Shown here: positions 13,497 to 21,040 of the stretch, in pieces | Layout of the letters: the number at the start of each line of letters is the position of its first letter | How positions within the stretch are numbered: the first letter of the stretch is position 1 | DNA from: Fimenecus sp964527585 | Lineage (GTDB): Bacteria; Bacillota; Clostridia; Oscillospirales; Acutalibacteraceae | Direction of reading: 5' to 3' | Assembly: GCA_964527585.1 (NCBI GenBank) | Contig: CAZGPE010000025.1 | Location: forward strand, 1 to 22,540 | DNA: 22,540 nucleotides | Notes under the pieces: model-generated | Databases searched by the model: none | What the model saw: only the letters and a program-made list of their open reading frames with translations | What the model was told of the DNA's origin: nothing | Translations under genes and position numbers: made by a program

Positions 13497-14378
13497 ATGG
13501 CTAATTTACCCAAGCAGGAATGGTTAGCACTTGAAAAAAAGGCTTACGACTTGCGTAAACTTTGCTTGCAAACAACTATATGGGCCGGAAGCGCTCATGT
13601 CGGCGGCGGAATGAGTGTAATGGATCTCTTAACCGTTCTTTATCACAAATATCTTAACATTAAAGTTGAGGATCCGAAATGGGAGGACAGAGACCGCTTT
13701 ATTTTAAGTAAGGGTCATGCCGGTGTTGCTTATGCTCCCGTTCTTTGCGACAAAGGATTTAACGATGTTGAAATGCTTAAAACTTTCAACCTTTCGGGCT
13801 CTAAAATGGGTATCCACCTCGACTCTAACAAAGTGCAGGGTGTAGATGCATCCACAGGTTCTCTCGGCCACGGCGTTTCAATCGCTGCCGGAACCGCTCT
13901 TGCAGCAAGACTTCAGAACAAAGATTACCTTACTTATGTAGTTACAGGCGACGGCGAACTCGGTGAAGGTTCAAACTGGGAAGGTTTTATGACAATAAAC
14001 CACTATCAGCTTTCTAACTGTATCGTATTTATCGACCGTAACCACTGCATGATCGACGGACCGACCGAAGAAGTTATGAAACTTGAGCCTTTGGCTGACA
14101 AAATGACCGCTTTCGGATTCAACACAATCTGTGTTGACGGTAACAACATAGGTGAACTTTGCGATGCAATAGATCAGGCAATCGCAAGAAGCAAAGAAAA
14201 ATGCGCTCCTACCTGTATTCTTATGGACACCAAAAAAGGCGCAGGAATTAAATCTGTTGAAGGTGATTACCACTGTCATTATATGGCTTTGGATGAACCT
14301 ACATTTGAAAAATACTCAAAAGAACTCGATGAAGATTATGCTCAGAGAGTTGCAAGAGCAGAGAAGGAGGGCAAATAA
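13497..14378 (+). CDS. Transketolase, N-terminal (thiamine-diphosphate-binding) subunit
   Basis: 293 residues covering only the pyrophosphate-binding domain, so the enzyme is split. GSAHVGGGMSVMDLLTVLYH (31-50) is the conserved start. SKGHAG (71-76), STGSLGHGVSIAAG (119-132) and the metal/diphosphate motif GDGELGEGSNWEG (151-163) are intact. The next motif reads RNHCMIDGPTEEVM (181-194), where many homologues have N-x-x-Q-I-D-G; Asn182 is kept. Transketolases move a two-carbon unit from a ketose to an aldose. Split forms include the general type and special ones such as the apulose-4-phosphate and sulfosugar transketolases, so the donor cannot be deduced here. AGGAGG is 8 bases upstream of the ATG. 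The C-terminal partner begins 2 bases after the stop, which suggests coupled translation and a stoichiometric complex. Confidence 0.92.
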   Translation: MANLPKQEWLALEKKAYDLRKLCLQTTIWAGSAHVGGGMSVMDLLTVLYHKYLNIKVEDPKWEDRDRFILSKGHAGVAYAPVLCDKGFNDVEMLKTFNLSGSKMGIHLDSNKVQGVDASTGSLGHGVSIAAGTALAARLQNKDYLTYVVTGDGELGEGSNWEGFMTINHYQLSNCIVFIDRNHCMIDGPTEEVMKLEPLADKMTAFGFNTICVDGNNIGELCDAIDQAIARSKEKCAPTCILMDTKKGAGIKSVEGDYHCHYMALDEPTFEKYSKELDEDYAQRVARAEKEGK

Positions 14379-14380
14379 TT

Positions 14381-15391
14381 ATGGCAGGCGGATTTGTATA
14401 TAATGCAATTGACCAGACTGAAGTTGCTACCGCTGAAATTTACGGAAAAGCGATTTCGGATATTATGCAAAAAGACCCGAAGGTTTGTGCTATCACAGCC
14501 GACCTTGCGAAATCAACAAAATTGGGCGATGTTCTTAAAACTTGCCCCGAAAGAGTAATCAATGTCGGTATTGCCGAGCAGGATATGTTCGGAGTAGGTG
14601 CCGGAATGGCAAGAGCCGGTATGATTCCCTTCATCTCGGGCTTCTCTGTTTTCACATCAATGCGTGCTTGCGACCAGCTTCATACAGACATCTGCTATCA
14701 GAATGTCAATGCTAAAATTATCGCAACTCATGCCGGTACCTCTTTCGGTCAGGCAGGTTCAACACACCATGCTATAACCGACCTTGCAATTACCCGTGCA
14801 ATGCCTAACCTTACGGTTATCGTTCCGGCTGACGGACTTGAAACCGCAAATGCGGTTAATGCCGCATACGAAAACTACGGACCTTATTATATCCGTATCA
14901 ACCGTGGCTTTGACCGTGTTCTTTACGAAAATATGGATTACGGTTTCAAAGTAGGCAAAGCAGTTGAAATCCACGAAGGAACCGACATAACCGTTATCGC
15001 TTGCGGTTCCTGTGTTTTCCAAGCTAAGCAAGCTGCCGAATTCCTTGAAAACGCAGACGGACTTAAAGTTCGTGTTCTCAATATGCATACCATTAAACCG
15101 ATTGATAAAGAAGCTATCATCAAAGCGGTTATGGATACAAGAAGAATTATAACAGTTGAAGACCATTCGGTTATCGGCGGTCTCGGTTCGGCTGTTGCCG
15201 AAGTTATGGCAGAAGCGGGAAAAGGCTGTGCATTCAAGAGACTCGGTCATCAGGATCAGTTTGCTCCTATCGGTCTTCATGAAGATATTATGGCTGAAGT
15301 CGGAATTGACGCTAACGGAATAATCGCAGCAGTGCGTGAAGTTATGAAAGCCGATTTCGAAGAAGATGACAACTGGGACGACGATGTATAA
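14381..15391 (+). CDS. Transketolase, C-terminal (pyrimidine-binding and C-terminal domain) subunit
   Basis: 336 residues with the pyrimidine-binding domain followed by the transketolase C-terminal domain. The catalytic cofactor-activating glutamate is Glu66 in INVGIAEQDMFGVGAGMARA (60-79). GFSVFTSMRACDQL, HAGTSFGQAGSTHHAITDLA and PYYIRINRGFDRV are typical of the half-size family. From about residue 200 the C-terminal domain carries VIACGSCVFQAKQAA, VLNMHTIKPID and EDHSVIGGLGSAVAEV. The tail is strongly acidic (EEDDNWDDDV), which is not needed for catalysis. Its ribosome site (GGAGGG) lies in the end of the preceding subunit gene, so the two are tightly coupled. The two subunits together would form one thiamine-dependent enzyme; the substrate pair is unknown. 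Confidence 0.92.
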   Translation: MAGGFVYNAIDQTEVATAEIYGKAISDIMQKDPKVCAITADLAKSTKLGDVLKTCPERVINVGIAEQDMFGVGAGMARAGMIPFISGFSVFTSMRACDQLHTDICYQNVNAKIIATHAGTSFGQAGSTHHAITDLAITRAMPNLTVIVPADGLETANAVNAAYENYGPYYIRINRGFDRVLYENMDYGFKVGKAVEIHEGTDITVIACGSCVFQAKQAAEFLENADGLKVRVLNMHTIKPIDKEAIIKAVMDTRRIITVEDHSVIGGLGSAVAEVMAEAGKGCAFKRLGHQDQFAPIGLHEDIMAEVGIDANGIIAAVREVMKADFEEDDNWDDDV

Positions 15392-15437
15392 TAAATACAT
15401 TAAAGATTGATTATATATCGGAAAGTGAGTTGATAAA

Positions 15438-16247
15438 ATGCATACACAAGAAGATCTTTATGCTAACAAAATATTTTTCAATGCGGCATTACCTCTTATA
15501 AAGGTTCTCGCTCAAGATGTTCCGTCTCTTAAAAAGCAGTATGAAAAGGTTCACGCAATTATTCAGGTAAGTGCGCTTGATCCCGATGCCGAAGGCGGAA
15601 AAATCGGAATGCATTATGTAATAAACGGATCGGAAGATTGGCTTGTTCATCTCAATAAAGTCGAGCCGAATCCTCATGTTGAACTTGAGTTCAAATCAAT
15701 CGAAGCAATGAACGCTTTCTTCAAAGGCAAAATTGCTCCGTCCACCCTTCCGAAAATGAAGGGAATCGCAAAACATTTCGGCGCTTTCAAAGCGTTCCTT
15801 ATGACTTTGCTCAAAATGTCAAGCGTACTTTCGGCAACAACACCTCCCGAAAAAGAAGAGGATAAGTTGTTGATGGTTAAATGTATGTTCTATCTTTTGT
15901 CAAGCGGTATCAGTCAGCTTAACAAAATGGGACACGAAGAAATTAACGCTTGGACAAAAAAATCACCCGACCGTGTATATGCTCTTGCTGTTAACGACTG
16001 CCCCGAAGTTTCGGCTTTCATTCGTATTAAGGCCGGAAAATCAAGAGCAGGCAGAGGCGAATATAAACGGGCTATGCCGTTCTTTACGCTTCGTTTTGAC
16101 TCGCTTGATTCGGCACTCGGAACACTTCTCGGAACCGACGATATGCTTACTGCAGTTAAGCAGGGACATATCATTATGGACGGTGCTCCCGAATTCGGCG
16201 GACAGTTCGGCGGATTTATGCTTGCAGTCGGAGACTTGGCAAGATAA
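15438..16247 (+). CDS. Tandem SCP2-like protein, second copy
   Basis: 269 residues, a diverged relative of the protein at 11398-12159 with the same two-half plan. The first half includes KIGMHYVINGSEDWLVHL and PHVELEFKSIEAMNAFFKGK. A helical middle (about 95-165: LPKMKGIAKHFGAFKAFLMT, then LLMVKCMFYLLSSGISQL) has hydrophobic stretches that fit a ligand tunnel or membrane contact better than true transmembrane helices. The second half includes ALAVNDCPEVSAFIRIKAGK, FTLRFDSLDSALGTLLG and VKQGHIIMDGAPEFGGQFGG. No catalytic motif or signal sequence is seen. The ribosome site is weak (GTGAG about 9 bases upstream), and the gap from the transketolase gene is 46 bases. It is the last gene of the operon, followed closely by a terminator. 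The fold assignment is from pattern only; the ligand is unknown. Confidence 0.7.
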   Translation: MHTQEDLYANKIFFNAALPLIKVLAQDVPSLKKQYEKVHAIIQVSALDPDAEGGKIGMHYVINGSEDWLVHLNKVEPNPHVELEFKSIEAMNAFFKGKIAPSTLPKMKGIAKHFGAFKAFLMTLLKMSSVLSATTPPEKEEDKLLMVKCMFYLLSSGISQLNKMGHEEINAWTKKSPDRVYALAVNDCPEVSAFIRIKAGKSRAGRGEYKRAMPFFTLRFDSLDSALGTLLGTDDMLTAVKQGHIIMDGAPEFGGQFGGFMLAVGDLAR

Positions 16248-16260
16248 TTTACTGCAAAAC

Positions 16261-16296
16261 AAAAGACACCTATCCGATAAAGATAGGTGTCTTTTT
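16261..16296. terminator. Strong bidirectional terminator after the plus-strand operon
   Basis: A perfect 14-pair stem (16261-16274 with 16282-16295, 7-base loop) is followed by T5. The A-rich left flank also gives a T-rich tail on the minus strand, so it can serve the convergent gene ending at 16309. Confidence 0.93.
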
Positions 16297-16308
16297 ATTG
16301 TCTTAATA

Positions 16309-16845
16309 TCAGCGTCCGGCATCGTAAACCCCGGCTGCCATACAATCGTTTTTTAGCCTTTCTAAACTTTCCAAAGCATGATCTCTGTGTCTTTTATGTG
16401 TTTTGATTTTCTTTCGACAAGTTAAGAGAAAAAATATCGGATGAATAAAATTCAATATTACAATCCATCTGAAAAAGATTATAAACACACCCGCAATTAT
16501 CGGTCCGGAACCGGTGTGATAATTGTAATAAATACTCAATGCATAAAAAGGGAAAGCAAACAGCAAAACAACAACAAATATTACAAACGGAACAATTAAA
16601 TCTTTTTTTGCCTGAGCGATTTCCCGATTGCATTTTTCTTCGATTTGCGTATATTCCGCAATATACTGCGTTCTCGTCATCCGAATTTCTTTATTTAAGA
16701 AATCCATATCTTCATCATATAACTGATAAAGATACTCTCTGTTCATTGTATCGTTTTTTGAAAAAGTATCAAGATTATTTCCGAAAAGCATATCATTCAT
16801 ATTTAATTTTTCTTCGTTGCTTTGAAGTTCTTTATCTTTTTCCAT
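16309..16845 (-). CDS. Small two-helix membrane protein of unknown function
   Basis: 178 residues. A polar N-terminus with a likely coiled-coil stretch (about 35-82, many Glu, Arg and Gln) is followed by two membrane helices (about 83-107 and 114-142) and a basic tail (KIKTHKRHRDH, then a short helix). Both ends should be cytoplasmic by the positive-inside rule. The start is well supported by AGGAGG about 7 bases upstream, and the gene has its own promoter and terminators on both sides. I do not recognise the family and see no catalytic motif. It converges on the transketolase operon and seems to be an independent unit. Confidence 0.75.
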   Translation of the reverse strand: MEKDKELQSNEEKLNMNDMLFGNNLDTFSKNDTMNREYLYQLYDEDMDFLNKEIRMTRTQYIAEYTQIEEKCNREIAQAKKDLIVPFVIFVVVLLFAFPFYALSIYYNYHTGSGPIIAGVFIIFFRWIVILNFIHPIFFLLTCRKKIKTHKRHRDHALESLERLKNDCMAAGVYDAGR

Positions 16846-16864
16846 TTTTCTCCCTCCTGTTTTG

Positions 16865-16894
16865 ATTATATATCAATTTATTTTATTTTGTCAA
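16865..16894 (-). promoter_or_regulatory. Consensus promoter of the small two-helix membrane protein gene
   Basis: On the minus strand, TTGACA (16889-16894), an 18-base spacer and TATAAT (16865-16870), both perfect hexamers, lie just upstream of the AGGAGG ribosome site. Confidence 0.8.
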
Positions 16895-16901
16895 CACATA
16901 T

Positions 16902-16936
16902 AAAAAAGACACCGGTTTTTTTCAGCCGATGTCTTT
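16902..16936 (-). terminator. Rho-independent terminator after the gltX-glnS-membrane protein unit
   Basis: On the minus strand an 11-pair stem (16926-16936 with 16905-16915, one T-G pair, 10-base loop) is followed by a T-run. It lies 18 bases past the stop at 16955. Its arm begins AAAGACA like the terminator at 16261-16296. Confidence 0.85.
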
Positions 16937-16954
16937 AATAAATCAATAAATATA

Positions 16955-17629
16955 TTATTTTTTAACAGTCTTTTTTGTTTCTCCCAAGTCAACAAGTATA
17001 TTGGCGCCGGATAAAATAAACATACCTAAAAACAGCACAAACATAATAACCCATGCCGAGCTCAAATTGAAGGTTGAAACACTTGCAATATATGAGGAAA
17101 GTGCGCCCATTATTTGAGAGTTAAAGAAGTTTGCCAAACTGACCGTTCCATCTGTAATCGGATTCGAAACAAAGCGGAAAGAGATAAACATCGCAATCGT
17201 GCTTAAGAATCCGGATGTGGCAAATGCAAAATGCAATTTTTTATTATTCGATACAATCGCACAAACAAAAACAGCAACAGCGCTTATTATTATCAGCGCA
17301 AAAAAGATAACAGTCAGTATAATCGGAACTTTAATTACCGAAACATCGTTAAGAAGTTCTGTTATCGCAGTTTTGTTTTCAGATGAACCGTTTATCGCCG
17401 GAAGAATTTCATCAACAAACATTTTAATTCCCAAATATCCGTATGTTGATCCGTCATCGTCCGAATTTCCCGACAATTGCGAAATCAACTTGAAAAGGGG
17501 CGACTCTAAAACATAATAAATAAGATTCGAAAAATACGCTGCAAACGGAACCGAAAAAGCACCGGCAGCCATAATCGCTCTGCATCCGATATCATATCCG
17601 GAAAGTTTTTTCTTTGATTTTACGCTCAT
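16955..17629 (-). CDS. Four-helix membrane protein of unknown function
   Basis: 224 residues from the ATG at 17629, which has AAGGAG 7 bases upstream; a TTG at 17653 would overlap glnS and lacks a ribosome site. Hydrophobic helices are predicted near 18-40, 101-127, 134-153 and 190-214. A polar loop at 45-98 with an acidic run (NSDDDGS) lies between the first and second. Both ends are Lys-rich and likely cytoplasmic. It begins 11 bases after the glnS stop, so it is probably co-transcribed with gltX-glnS, but nothing in the sequence links it to tRNA charging. I do not recognise the family. Confidence 0.8.
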   Translation of the reverse strand: MSVKSKKKLSGYDIGCRAIMAAGAFSVPFAAYFSNLIYYVLESPLFKLISQLSGNSDDDGSTYGYLGIKMFVDEILPAINGSSENKTAITELLNDVSVIKVPIILTVIFFALIIISAVAVFVCAIVSNNKKLHFAFATSGFLSTIAMFISFRFVSNPITDGTVSLANFFNSQIMGALSSYIASVSTFNLSSAWVIMFVLFLGMFILSGANILVDLGETKKTVKK

Positions 17630-17640
17630 AGTTTTTCTCC

Positions 17641-19299
17641 TTATTTGCCCCAAGAAGAGTTGAGGGCAACTGTTAAGTTGAATATCTTATTATCTGCGGC
17701 GGATTTTTTATCTACGCAGAAATAACCCTGACGCATAAACTGGAACACATCTCCCGCTTTCGCATCTTTAAGCGAGCCTTCGATTACACAGTCTTTCAAA
17801 ACGACTAACGAATCGGGATTTAAGTTTTCTTTGAAATCTCCGTTTGTCTCATCGGACGGATTGGGTGCATTGAAAAGTCGGTCATACATATTAACCGTAA
17901 CTCTTTCGCAGTCATCTGCACTCACCCAATGAATTGTACCTCTGACTTTTCTGCCGTCGGGAGATTCTCCGCCTTTTGACAAAGGATCGTAAGTGCATAT
18001 GATTTTTGTCGGATTTCCGTTTTCGTCGGTTTCATAATCTATGCACTTAACGAAATAAGCGCTTTTAAGTCTGACTTCGTTTCCGGGGAAGAGTCTGAAA
18101 TACTTCTTAACCGGCTCTGCCATAAAGTCATCGCTTTCGATATAGAGATGTTTCGAAAATTTAACCGTTCTTGTTCCCATTTCAAGATGATCCGGATGAA
18201 CGGGAATTTCAATTTCCTCTACCTGACCTTCGGGATAATTTTCAATAACAAGTTCAATCGGTTTAAGAACCGCCATTGCTCTTGGTGCCGTTGTGTTAAG
18301 CACATCACGAACACAACTTTCAAGCAATCCCATATCAACAACCGAATAGGCCTTTGAAACACCTATCTTGTCGCAAAAATCACGAATAGCGGCAGCGGGA
18401 TAACCTCTTCTTCTCATACCGCTGAGTGTTACCATTCTCGGATCGTCCCAGCCGTCAACGATTCCTTCGTTTACAAGGGCGAGACATTTTCTCTTACTTG
18501 TAAGGCAGTAGTTAAGATTAAGCCTTGCGAACTCAATCTGTCTGGGAGGCTGCTTGATTTCACAGGCATTGAGCACCCAATCGTAAAGCGGTCTGTGGTT
18601 CTCAAACTCAAGCGAACAAAGAGAGTGTGTTACACCTTCTCTTGCATCGGAAAGCGGATGTGCGAAATCATACATCGGATAAACGCACCATTTATCTCCT
18701 GTCTGATGATGTGAGATGTGTGCAATTCTGTAAATTACGGGATCTCTCATATTTATATTCGGAGAAGCCATATCAATTTTAGCCCTGAGAACTCTTTCTC
18801 CGTTTTCGAATTCACCGTCGGTCATGCGCTTAAACAAGTCGAGATTTTCTTCAACGCTTCTGTCTCTGTAAGGACTGTTTTTGCCGGCCTGTGTAAGAGT
18901 TCCTCTGTATTGACGGATTTCCTCCGCCGTTAAATCGTCAACATAAGCAAGTCCTTTATTGATGAGCTTTATCGCACATTCGTAAATAAAATCGAAATAA
19001 CTTGAAGCAAATAGGCATTTGTTCCATTTGAAACCGAGCCATTCGATATCTTCTTTTATCGCATCGACATATTCCATATCCTCTTTTGAAGGATTGGTGT
19101 CATCAAGACGGAGATTACATTCCCCGTTGTATTTTTCACTTGTCCCGAAATTTATGCAAATCGCTTTTGCGTGTCCGATATGCAAATAACCGTTAGGTTC
19201 GGGCGGAAAGCGTGTTTGGACATGGTCATACACGCCTTCTTCAAGATCTTTGTCAATGAAATCGTGTATAAAATTAGAAACTTTAATTTCTTCTTCCAT
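17641..19299 (-). CDS. glnS: Glutaminyl-tRNA synthetase
   Basis: 552 residues from the ATG at 19299, which is one base of a TGATG junction with the gltX stop; AAGGAGG lies 7 bases upstream. A GTG three bases earlier is less well spaced. The class I signature HIGH is at 40-43 within PPEPNGYLHIGHAKA. The second signature appears as LTSKR (266-270), a small change from the usual MSKR. TNPSKEDMEYVDAIKEDIEW and the C-terminal beta-barrel anticodon-binding region (VRGTIHWVSADDCERVTVN) are typical of GlnRS and exclude GluRS. It attaches glutamine directly to tRNA-Gln, an alternative to the GatCAB amidation route used by many Gram-positive bacteria. It is co-transcribed with gltX, suggesting balanced production of the two related synthetases. 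Confidence 0.96.
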   Translation of the reverse strand: MEEEIKVSNFIHDFIDKDLEEGVYDHVQTRFPPEPNGYLHIGHAKAICINFGTSEKYNGECNLRLDDTNPSKEDMEYVDAIKEDIEWLGFKWNKCLFASSYFDFIYECAIKLINKGLAYVDDLTAEEIRQYRGTLTQAGKNSPYRDRSVEENLDLFKRMTDGEFENGERVLRAKIDMASPNINMRDPVIYRIAHISHHQTGDKWCVYPMYDFAHPLSDAREGVTHSLCSLEFENHRPLYDWVLNACEIKQPPRQIEFARLNLNYCLTSKRKCLALVNEGIVDGWDDPRMVTLSGMRRRGYPAAAIRDFCDKIGVSKAYSVVDMGLLESCVRDVLNTTAPRAMAVLKPIELVIENYPEGQVEEIEIPVHPDHLEMGTRTVKFSKHLYIESDDFMAEPVKKYFRLFPGNEVRLKSAYFVKCIDYETDENGNPTKIICTYDPLSKGGESPDGRKVRGTIHWVSADDCERVTVNMYDRLFNAPNPSDETNGDFKENLNPDSLVVLKDCVIEGSLKDAKAGDVFQFMRQGYFCVDKKSAADNKIFNLTVALNSSWGK

Positions 19300-20972
19300 C
19301 ACTTTTCCTCCTTAAACATTTTTTCCGCTTTTTCAAGCCGTGCCGCAACTTCATCCTTACCGAGTATAGCGATTATCGAATGAAGATCCGGGGTGTTTGT
19401 TCTGCCTGTAATCGCAATTCTGATAACAGTCGAGACATCACCTACATGGCCTTTGAAAGCCTCGGGATTTTTCTTATATTCTTTAACATTAGGCGTAAAG
19501 CCCAAAGGTTCGCATAATGCCTTGATTTTATCAAACCAAGTTTGCTTATCGTCGTTTACATCAACCACCGTTTTATATGCGTTTACGATATTTGCAGCAT
19601 CCTGAGAATTGATATTTTCGGGTAATTCATAGTTTTCTTTATACAAGCTGTTATAAAAATAACTTACATAATCTTTAACTTCCGACCATTTTGAAATATC
19701 TTTTCTCGGTTTCGGGTTTTCACGGTCGATATTGAGAATCGCAATCGCTTTTTCCTTATCGGCGTTAAACAGTTCGTAAAGTTCTCTGTCGTATTTTTCC
19801 GCCCATTCGAATGTATAATCGAATACTTGCCGAGCCTTCATTTTCGAAATCGAATTTTTGCTTACATCGGCAAGTTTAACAAGATCAAACAAGCATCCGC
19901 TGGGGCTCATTTTCTTCAAATTAAACGGGAACTCCATAGCATCGGCATCGGGATTGGCTCTTCTCCAATCTTCGAAATTCGAATTGAGAAGTCCCAAAAG
20001 ATAATCAATAAGGCCTTCTGACGAATATCCGCTTTCGATAAAATAAGAAACAGCGGCTTCGGGATCTTTCCTTTTCGAAAACTTTCTTTTTGTTCCGTCA
20101 ACCTCATCAATTTTCATAACCTGAGGCGTATGCGCATATTTAGGCATCTTAAATCCGCAGGCTTTGAAAAGTGCTATATGCTTAGGAGTCGAAGAAATCC
20201 ACTCTTCCCCTCTTATAACATGAGTTGTTCTCATGAAATGGTCATCGCATACATGAGCGAAATGGTAAGTCGGTATTCCGTCGCTTTTCAAAAGCACTTC
20301 ATCAATGACATTTTCGGGCATCTCGATTTTTCCTCTTACTATATCGTCGAAATAAACCCTTCTGTTTTCGTCGCCGTCGGAACGGAAACGCAAAACATAT
20401 TTTTCCCCGTTTTTAATTTTTTCTTCTATTTGATCGTATGTAAGATCACGGCATTTTGCCCATTTACCGTAATATCCGGCAAAAGCCGCACCTTCTTCTT
20501 CCTGCTTTGCACGAAGTTCGGTTAATTCATCGGAAGAACAAAAACACGGATACGCTTTTCCTTCCAATACCAATTTTTTCGCAACAGTCTGATAAATTTC
20601 AACCCTTTTAGACTGAGTATAAGGCCCGTATTCGCCCTTTTCACTTCCCTTTCCGGTTACTCCTTCGTCAAATTCAATTCCGAATGAAGCAAAGCCGTCA
20701 AGAATCGCATCGACACCGTCTCCGACTTCACGCTTTTTATCGGTATCTTCAATTCTGAGCATAGAAACACCGTCAGTCGATTTTGCGGTTAAAACATCTG
20801 TCAACGCACCGAAAAGTCCGCCGATATGCAAATATCCCGTCGGGCTCGGAGCAAATCTCGTTACCCTTGCACCTTCTTTAAGGCTGCGAAGAGGATATTT
20901 TTCTTCAAAATATTCACAAGTTTTATCTATATGCGGAAAAAGAAGTTCCGCAAGTTTTTCATTTTCAGTCAA
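19299..20972 (-). CDS. gltX: Glutamyl-tRNA synthetase with N-terminal extension
   Basis: 557 residues. The start is a TTG at 20972 preceded by GGGGTG about 6 bases upstream; no in-frame ATG is near. Some 36 residues (including YPLRSLKEGA) precede the conserved VTRFAPSPTGYLHIGG, in which HIGG is at 49-52. The KMSKS equivalent is KFSKR (297-301). FCSSDEL, GIPTYHFAHVCDDHFM and THVIRGEEW are typical of GluRS. The C-terminal part is shorter and different from the classic two-helical-cage form, as in the longer-N-terminus clostridial variant. It charges tRNA-Glu. It is followed by glnS with a one-base overlap. A terminator separates it from murA, but I found no convincing promoter in the 68-base gap, so read-through from murA is possible. 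Confidence 0.95.
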   Translation of the reverse strand: MTENEKLAELLFPHIDKTCEYFEEKYPLRSLKEGARVTRFAPSPTGYLHIGGLFGALTDVLTAKSTDGVSMLRIEDTDKKREVGDGVDAILDGFASFGIEFDEGVTGKGSEKGEYGPYTQSKRVEIYQTVAKKLVLEGKAYPCFCSSDELTELRAKQEEEGAAFAGYYGKWAKCRDLTYDQIEEKIKNGEKYVLRFRSDGDENRRVYFDDIVRGKIEMPENVIDEVLLKSDGIPTYHFAHVCDDHFMRTTHVIRGEEWISSTPKHIALFKACGFKMPKYAHTPQVMKIDEVDGTKRKFSKRKDPEAAVSYFIESGYSSEGLIDYLLGLLNSNFEDWRRANPDADAMEFPFNLKKMSPSGCLFDLVKLADVSKNSISKMKARQVFDYTFEWAEKYDRELYELFNADKEKAIAILNIDRENPKPRKDISKWSEVKDYVSYFYNSLYKENYELPENINSQDAANIVNAYKTVVDVNDDKQTWFDKIKALCEPLGFTPNVKEYKKNPEAFKGHVGDVSTVIRIAITGRTNTPDLHSIIAILGKDEVAARLEKAEKMFKEEK

Positions 20973-21001
20973 AATGACACCCCATTAAACAATTTATAAC
21001 T

Positions 21002-21033
21002 TAAAATGGAGTCTTCCGTACAGAAGGCTCCAT
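21002..21033 (-). terminator. Imperfect hairpin terminator after murA
   Basis: On the minus strand, arms 21023-21033 and 21006-21016 pair with one internal mismatch, followed by only T4. It is a weaker terminator than the others here and could allow partial read-through into gltX. Confidence 0.65.
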
Positions 21034-21040
21034 CTTTATA

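Noticed and set aside
13497..15391. Naming the split transketolase as the apulose-4-phosphate or the sulfosugar enzyme
   Set aside because: None of the other genes of those pathways (specific kinases, isomerases, transporters) is in the window, and the residues that set specificity cannot be judged without an alignment.
14759..15400. A 213-codon minus-strand ORF opposite the transketolase C subunit
   Set aside because: It is a mirror frame of a highly conserved gene, with no ribosome site or recognisable domain.
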